55,788 nt of DNA, taken from contig JAJRQU010000036.1 in assembly GCA_024280095.1 (NCBI GenBank), positions 1-55,788 on the forward strand. The letters are read 5' to 3'. The position numbers and the translations under genes were made by a program. Positions 51,156-55,788 of this stretch are shown here, piece by piece. Origin of the DNA: Alphaproteobacteria bacterium (lineage in GTDB: Bacteria > Pseudomonadota > Alphaproteobacteria > Sphingomonadales > Emcibacteraceae). The notes beneath the pieces are model-generated. The model saw only the letters and a list, made by a program, of their open reading frames with translations. It had not been told where the DNA came from and made no database searches. Numbering within the stretch: position 1 is the stretch's first letter; every line of letters begins with the position of its first letter.

Positions 51156-52016
51156 ATGGGCTTTATGGAATATCAAACGCCCATCATTACCCGTTTTGCG
51201 CCCAGCCCGACCGGTTACCTTCACCTTGGCCATGCCTATTCTGCGAAACTGGCCTCTGATTTCGCCCATGAGCGCGGCGGGAAATTCTTGCTTCGGATCG
51301 AAGATATTGATCACGGGCGCTGCAAAATGGAATATGAAACGGCCATATATGAGGATATGCACTGGGTCGGCCTGACATGGGAAAGGCCCGTTCGGCGGCA
51401 GTCCGACCATATGCAGGACTATCTGGATGCCCGGGATATATTGGATCAGAAACAACTGTTATATCCCTGCTTCTGCACCCGCAAAGACATCCGCCAGAAG
51501 ATTAAAGAAAGTGGCCGCGCGCCCCATGACTTACATTCAGAAGGGCCGCTTTACCCCGGAATTTGCCGGAATTTGACGGCAGCGGAGCGGCAAGATCATA
51601 TAGAGGCTGGCCGGCCATATGCCCTGCGCCTTGATATGGCAAAAGCTCTGGAATTGGCAAAAGATACCGCTCTTGCGTGGACTGATCTGGAGGCCGGAGA
51701 GCAAATCACCGGCCCTGAGGCATTACGGGACATAATCGGCGATGTGATCCTTGCCCGTAAAGATATTCCCACCAGTTATCATCTGTCGGTGGTGGTTGAC
51801 GATCATTTGCAAGAAATTAGCCATATCATTCGCGGCAAAGATCTTTTTCAGGCCACCCATCTGCATCGCTTGCTGCAATTTATATTGGGCTATAAAACCC
51901 CCCTATATCTGCATCATGACCTTCTGACCGATGAAAATGGCCGGCGCTATGCCAAAAGAGACAATGCCAAGACCCTGAAATTTATGCGGGAAAATGGGGA
52001 AAATATCTGCCTTTAG
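51156..52016 (+). CDS. gluQ: Glutamyl-Q tRNA(Asp) synthetase
   Basis: GluQ attaches glutamate to queuosine in tRNA-Asp. It is a shortened class I glutamyl-tRNA synthetase without the anticodon domain. The HIGH-like motif is APSPTGYLHLGHAYSA, the zinc site is the CFC pair in YPCFCTRKDIRQ plus Y/C in GPLYPGICR, and the KMSKS-like loop is RRYAKRDNAKTL. The frame is open from a TTG at 51129; ATG 51156 or ATG 51165 gives the usual short leader before the catalytic core, and neither has a strong ribosome-binding site. Length is about 287 residues. Confidence 0.92.
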   Translation: MGFMEYQTPIITRFAPSPTGYLHLGHAYSAKLASDFAHERGGKFLLRIEDIDHGRCKMEYETAIYEDMHWVGLTWERPVRRQSDHMQDYLDARDILDQKQLLYPCFCTRKDIRQKIKESGRAPHDLHSEGPLYPGICRNLTAAERQDHIEAGRPYALRLDMAKALELAKDTALAWTDLEAGEQITGPEALRDIIGDVILARKDIPTSYHLSVVVDDHLQEISHIIRGKDLFQATHLHRLLQFILGYKTPLYLHHDLLTDENGRRYAKRDNAKTLKFMRENGENICL

Positions 52017-52039
52017 GATCGGCTAGCCGTTGAATTTTT

Positions 52040-52783
52040 CTATAATCGGTCAATGAGCATCTTGATGAAAAGGCCAAAGGAGATTGTAATAGAAAAACTG
52101 GCCATCGTACCAATAAGAATATATTCGTTTATTTTCCTGTGGTTATTCTCTTTGCTGTCCCCAAAACGGAGTATGGACTTGGCGGCGAGTAAAAAACCGA
52201 TTGCGGTGAATTGCCCCGCGATAATGAAGGTCAAAATCAGAAAACGTTCTATCTGACCAATCATCCTGCCCGCATTGGGAAGCGACCCCATTCCCGTAAT
52301 TTCAGCCGCCCATCTCTTGCAAATCAAACCTATGATCATTGAAAATGGCCAAATCACGATGAAATAAGCGACGATGGCCAGGAGTATTTTTTCATTCAAG
52401 GCCAATTCTGCCATGTGGCCCAATAGAACCCATTGATCTGTCACCGCAATCCAAACGTAGAAAATCACCAGCAGATGAGCCAGTTGATCAATGACAAACC
52501 ATATTATGTCTGTTCTGTTTAAATAAGATTTTATAAGGTCAATCAGGAAATGTGTTGTCCCGATAATCAAAGCAAAACCAAGTAATTGCCATGATGACGG
52601 CATTATAAACCCTAAAACGGCAAGGCTTAAAAAGCTATGTATGATAAAATGGATATAAAGTCGTTTGGATTTCCAATGTTTCGCATAACGTTCATCTATC
52701 CAATCGGACTTTTGCAACACAAAGTCTCCCATCAGGTGAGCCAATACCAGCAGCAATAAAAGCGGGGTTTCAGTTATGGTCAT
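52040..52783 (-). CDS. DUF3307 membrane protein
   Basis: A 247-residue membrane protein. The N-terminal signature LLVLAHLMGDFVLQKSDWID, with conserved His/Asp, followed by HFIIHSFLSL and GTTHFLIDLIKSYL is the DUF3307 pattern. About six membrane helices follow. The recurring His and Asp residues inside helices could bind a metal or a lipid headgroup, but the function is unknown. Its start overlaps the SatD-like gene end by 14 bp, so the two are almost certainly translated together. Confidence 0.85.
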   Translation of the reverse strand: MTITETPLLLLLVLAHLMGDFVLQKSDWIDERYAKHWKSKRLYIHFIIHSFLSLAVLGFIMPSSWQLLGFALIIGTTHFLIDLIKSYLNRTDIIWFVIDQLAHLLVIFYVWIAVTDQWVLLGHMAELALNEKILLAIVAYFIVIWPFSMIIGLICKRWAAEITGMGSLPNAGRMIGQIERFLILTFIIAGQFTAIGFLLAAKSILRFGDSKENNHRKINEYILIGTMASFSITISFGLFIKMLIDRL

Positions 52784-53423
52784 TATCTATTTCCCATTTG
52801 ATATATTCTGTTACATGGCGAATATATGCCGCGATTAAATCCAGTTTTGCCGTCGCAATACGGCTGTTGATCGTGGGCTGACTTTTGTTTAACCGCTTGG
52901 CCAGAAGACTTTGGGATTCATTATAAACAAGGTTATAATAGGCCGTTTCTGCAGAATATCGGGACCAGCGGCTAATAATATCATCGGCAAAACGGGTATT
53001 AAGAGACAGCATTTTTTCTGTTTGTGGCCATGGCGACTTTATCAGCAACCGGTTTTTATTATGGTTCAGATCATCACTGGCTTTGCCGGACAAATGAAAG
53101 GCCGGGCCGTCTGAATCTGTAATACCAGCACCCCAGTAACTAATACTGCCAAGGCCAATAGCAATACGCGCATCCCATCGTTCCTTCTTCTGTGGTGAAC
53201 ATGATATAAGCTTTGAACGAATAATGATAGCCGCAATCGCCGCGTCAGAAGCGGCAGGGATAACGACCTGAAAGCTGTCCCCTCTGTATAAAATATAGTC
53301 AGCCTGATACTTTTCTTTCACCGTATCAAGGGCTTCGGTAAGCGTTTCTATGAGCTTTTTCTTTAAAGCAACCTGACGTGATTTTACAATATCGCCGGTC
53401 AACACCGCATATATGGCCATCAT
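52770..53423 (-). CDS. SatD-family-like protein with C-terminal helix-turn-helix
   Basis: A 217-residue protein. The N-terminal domain has VLTGDIVKSR (D11), YRGDSFQVVI (D49) and ARIAIGLGSI (86-94). The C-terminal segment NESQSLLAKRLNKSQPTINS (168-187) is a helix-turn-helix. The layout fits SatD-type proteins often paired with DUF3307, first noted in streptococcal acid tolerance. The two Asp motifs plus RxxIGxG match the order seen in class III nucleotidyl cyclase palms, so a nucleotide-related activity is possible, but no such activity is shown. AGGAG lies too close to the first ATG (53423), so the next ATG (53420) may be the real start. It is the first gene of the pair, behind a half-site array. 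Confidence 0.75.
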   Translation of the reverse strand: MMAIYAVLTGDIVKSRQVALKKKLIETLTEALDTVKEKYQADYILYRGDSFQVVIPAASDAAIAAIIIRSKLISCSPQKKERWDARIAIGLGSISYWGAGITDSDGPAFHLSGKASDDLNHNKNRLLIKSPWPQTEKMLSLNTRFADDIISRWSRYSAETAYYNLVYNESQSLLAKRLNKSQPTINSRIATAKLDLIAAYIRHVTEYIKWEIDNDHN

Positions 53424-53459
53424 TTCTCCTGTAAATCAGAAATATATAGCCCAAAACGC

Positions 53460-53524
53460 CTATAATGTCAAATTATAGTTAAAAACATCTATAATTAAGA
53501 AATATAGATTAATTCATCTATAAT
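53460..53524. promoter_or_regulatory. Array of CTATAAT half-sites upstream of the SatD-like gene
   Basis: CTATAAT (53460-53466) and ATTATAG (53472-53478) form a perfect palindrome around GTCAA. CATCTATAAT recurs at 53486-53495 and 53515-53524, 29 bp apart, with an inverted partial copy ATATAGAT at 53502-53509 between them. The array starts 36 bp upstream of the gene. It may be an autoregulatory operator for the HTH-bearing protein; TATAAT cores also look like -10 elements. Confidence 0.5.
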
Positions 53525-53549
53525 AACCCCAAAACCCTAAGGTCAGGAC

Positions 53550-55574
53550 CTAATAAGGATAGCTGTTATGGCGGCGGGAAATGATGCCCGCGATGTCTTC
53601 CATGATATCGGTCATTTGATAATCTTTCGGGGTATAGATGCGCGCCACGCCCATATCCAGCAGGGTCTGTTCGTCTTCTTTTGGAATGATGCCGCCGACA
53701 ACCACAGGAACCGCGCCGAGGCCGGCCTTTTCCATAAGGGCCATCACTTCTTTCACCAGCGGAATATGCGACCCGGACAGAATCGACAGGCCAACGCCAT
53801 GCACTTTATGCTCAAGGGCAGAGGATACAATCTCATTCGGAGTTAGTCGTATCCCGTCATAAAAAACCTCCATTCCGGCTTCCGCCGCACGAACGGCGAT
53901 CTGCTCTGCGCCGTTGGAATGGCCGTCAAGGCCGGGCTTGCCCACCAGAAAGCGTATATCAGCGCCCAATATTTTTGAAACCTGTTTCACTTTTTGGCGA
54001 ATCTCTGCAAATTTTTCCTCATCCCCTGATTGGCTTCCCACCCCTGTCGGCGCGCGATATTCCCCGAAGATATCCCGCAAAGCCTGCCCCCATTCGCCCG
54101 TGGTGACCCCCGCTTTGGCGGCGGCAATGCTGGGTTCCATAATATTCTGTCCTGATACAGCCGCCGCTTTTAAACCCGCGATGGCCCGGCGTACCGCCTC
54201 ATCATCCCGTTCTGCGCGCCAACATTCCAGCCGCGCGATCTGCTCCGCTTCGGCCTTGGGGTCAACGGTCATGATGCCGCCGTCACCATCAGCCATAAGC
54301 GGAGACGGCGCGGTTTCGGTAAATTTATTGACCCCGATCACCGTCTGTGCGCCGCTTTCGATAGCTTGAATGCGCTGACTATTGGATGTTACCAGCATAT
54401 TCTTCATATAAGCACTTTCCACCGCGGCGATGGCCCCGCCCATTTCCTCGATACGGGCAAGTTCCAAGCGCGTTTCAGCTTTTAAAGAGCTGACCTTTTC
54501 ATCCATCACGACAGAGCCGTCAAACAGGTCTTCATATTCCAGCAAGTCGGTTTCCATGGCCATAATCTGTTGCAGCCGCAAAGACCATTGCTGATCCCAT
54601 GGACGCGGCAGGCCTAATGCTTCGTTCCATGCGGGCAATTGTACGGCGCGGGCGCGTGCTTTTTTACTGAGCACCACCGCCAGCATTTCAATCATAATGC
54701 GGTAGACATTATTTTCCGGCTGCTGTTCCGTAAGGCCCAGTGAATTGACCTGTACGCCATACCGAAAACGGCGATATTTTGGGTCTTCAACGCCGTATCT
54801 CTCTCGCGTGATTTCATCCCACAAATCAACAAAGGCGCGCATTTTGGCAATTTCCGTGACAAAGCGCAGCCCCGCGTTAACAAAAAAGCTGATTCGGCCC
54901 ACAACAGCCGGGAAATCTTCCGCGCTCACCTGTCCACCCGCTTTAAGAGCATCCAGCACCGCAATTGACGTTGCCAGCGCAAACGCCAGTTCCTGCGTTG
55001 GTGTCGCCCCCGCTTCCTGCAGATGATAACTGCAAACATTGGTCGGATTCCAGCGCGGTATCTCTTTATAGGTAAAGCTGATCACATCGGTAATCAGCCG
55101 CATACTCGGCGCCGGCGGAAAAATATAGGTGCCCCGGCTTAAATATTCCTTGATAATATCATTCTGTACCGTACCCGACAAAGCCGCGCGGTCCACGCCC
55201 TGTGCCTCTGCCGCCGCGACATAAAGTGCCAGCAGCCACGGCGCCGGCGCATTGATGGTCATAGAGGTATTCATTTGTTCCAGCGGAATATTCTCAAACA
55301 AAGTCTGCATGTCGCCCAGATGACATATAGGTACGCCAACCTTTCCCACTTCCCCTCTTGCTAATATATGATCGCTGTCATATCCTGTCTGGGTGGGAAG
55401 GTCGAATGCGACCGAAAGGCCCGTTTGGCCTTTTTTAAGGTTAGTGCGGTAAAGTGCATTGGACGCGGCCGCCGAAGAATGGCCGGAATAGGTGCGAAAA
55501 AGCCATGGCCTGTCCTTTTTAGGCTGGTTTTTTTCTGGTGGTGCCGTACCTTTTTCTGGTTCTTTTTGAGACAT
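53550..55574 (-). CDS. ecm: Ethylmalonyl-CoA mutase (coenzyme B12-dependent)
   Basis: Ecm converts (2R)-ethylmalonyl-CoA to methylsuccinyl-CoA in the ethylmalonyl-CoA pathway for acetyl-CoA assimilation. The 674-residue protein has the mutase barrel (FRTYSGHSSAAASNALYRTN, GLSVAFDLPTQTGYDSDHI). Its C-terminal B12 domain has the base-off motif D550-G-H552-S-N-G555 and VVVGGIIPKED. Length and the FDLPTQTGYDSDH version of the CoA-site segment favour Ecm over methylmalonyl-CoA mutase, which is somewhat longer with a different barrel N-terminus; confidence between the two is high but not absolute. The first 25 residues are Lys/Pro-rich and may be a leader. No crotonyl-CoA carboxylase/reductase is in view. 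Confidence 0.9.
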   Translation of the reverse strand: MSQKEPEKGTAPPEKNQPKKDRPWLFRTYSGHSSAAASNALYRTNLKKGQTGLSVAFDLPTQTGYDSDHILARGEVGKVGVPICHLGDMQTLFENIPLEQMNTSMTINAPAPWLLALYVAAAEAQGVDRAALSGTVQNDIIKEYLSRGTYIFPPAPSMRLITDVISFTYKEIPRWNPTNVCSYHLQEAGATPTQELAFALATSIAVLDALKAGGQVSAEDFPAVVGRISFFVNAGLRFVTEIAKMRAFVDLWDEITRERYGVEDPKYRRFRYGVQVNSLGLTEQQPENNVYRIMIEMLAVVLSKKARARAVQLPAWNEALGLPRPWDQQWSLRLQQIMAMETDLLEYEDLFDGSVVMDEKVSSLKAETRLELARIEEMGGAIAAVESAYMKNMLVTSNSQRIQAIESGAQTVIGVNKFTETAPSPLMADGDGGIMTVDPKAEAEQIARLECWRAERDDEAVRRAIAGLKAAAVSGQNIMEPSIAAAKAGVTTGEWGQALRDIFGEYRAPTGVGSQSGDEEKFAEIRQKVKQVSKILGADIRFLVGKPGLDGHSNGAEQIAVRAAEAGMEVFYDGIRLTPNEIVSSALEHKVHGVGLSILSGSHIPLVKEVMALMEKAGLGAVPVVVGGIIPKEDEQTLLDMGVARIYTPKDYQMTDIMEDIAGIISRRHNSYPY

Positions 55575-55700
55575 ACTATTCGCTCCTGCAACATAATACT
55601 TTAAACCCCGATAGCTTTAACATCTTGTATGCGTTAATTATAGCCAAAAAAATAAAATATAATTACCCTCTAGACCTTTTATAAGAAATAATATAATTAT

Positions 55701-55715
55701 TGTTGCGGCGCAACA
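55701..55715. promoter_or_regulatory. Palindrome TGTTGCG-G-CGCAACA upstream of ecm
   Basis: Perfect 7-bp arms around one base, 126 bp upstream of the ecm start, in an otherwise AT-rich 214-bp spacer (55575-55788) with no visible gene. The TTGC...GCAA form resembles sites of regulators of acyl-CoA and polyhydroxyalkanoate metabolism; the identity of the regulator is a guess. Confidence 0.45.
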
Positions 55716-55788
55716 TAATATTAACGCGACCTGATAGAAAATAGTTTAAGAATATATTTCTAGTTCATTTAACGGTACGGCTTAAATC

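Noticed and set aside
53550-55574. Methylmalonyl-CoA mutase
   Set aside because: The shorter length, single-chain form and barrel motifs fit ethylmalonyl-CoA mutase better, though the two are close relatives.

Overview
The window reads as ordinary chromosome of an alphaproteobacterium. The evidence is: an F0 ATP synthase operon (atpI-atpB-atpE-b'-b) carrying two b-type subunits and no F1 genes; the order ctaC-ctaD-ctaB-small protein-ctaG-ctaE-DUF983-surf1-thrC-M16 peptidase; the smc / DsbA-like / DUF721 block divergent from mutY; a Coq7 ubiquinone hydroxylase; and an ethylmalonyl-CoA mutase. Base composition is moderate, with one clearly AT-rich patch at about 36.2-38.5 kb. I cannot name the genus. 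I saw no rRNA, tRNA, CRISPR array or intact transposase.

Layout. 1-10.6 kb: nucleoside uptake and salvage/catabolism in three divergently arranged units: (nupC, ALDH16-type dehydrogenase, deoC, deoB) <-> (purine nucleoside phosphorylase, PfkB kinase, phosphoribosyltransferase), then deoA <-> (rutR-like regulator, upp). Bases and pentose phosphates released by the phosphorylases can be recycled by the phosphoribosyltransferases or cleaved by DeoB/DeoC to acetaldehyde and glyceraldehyde-3-phosphate, with the dehydrogenase as the likely acetaldehyde sink. 10.6-13.9 kb: rarA, a DegP/HtrA protease and a small lipoprotein. 13.9-16.4 kb: F0 genes. 16.6-23.5 kb: smc, two DsbA-like proteins, DUF721 and mutY. 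24-33 kb: M16 peptidase, thrC and the aa3-type cytochrome oxidase operon, with two FNR/FixK-like boxes upstream. 33.3-35.3 kb: tldD and a PPOX-fold protein.

35.4-38.5 kb is the accessory region. It holds a HigBA toxin-antitoxin pair, a decayed small gene with an 18-bp tandem duplication, and an AT-rich 2-kb islet. The islet carries a membrane/coiled-coil protein of unknown function and a Sel1-repeat protein, and is bounded by a perfect 16-bp inverted repeat (36491-36506 / 38484-38499). Its right end is built of short reiterated repeats.

38.5-48.6 kb: aromatic amino acid catabolism. Two Lrp/AsnC regulators are each divergent from catabolic genes (indolepyruvate:ferredoxin oxidoreductase plus aminotransferase; 4-hydroxyphenylpyruvate dioxygenase), followed by a ThDP-dependent enzyme whose upstream region contains a 29-bp palindrome. 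48.7-52 kb: YqaA-type membrane protein, DsbB, Coq7, an HNH nuclease and gluQ. 52-53.5 kb: a SatD-like protein overlapping a DUF3307 membrane protein, behind an array of CTATAAT half-sites. 53.5-55.6 kb: ethylmalonyl-CoA mutase.

Strongest leads: the inverted-repeat-bounded islet; the SatD-like/DUF3307 pair, whose first protein has the motif layout of a class III nucleotidyl cyclase palm; several long unassigned palindromes; and a MutY with unusual cluster spacing. All functions are read from motifs and context; no database search was run.
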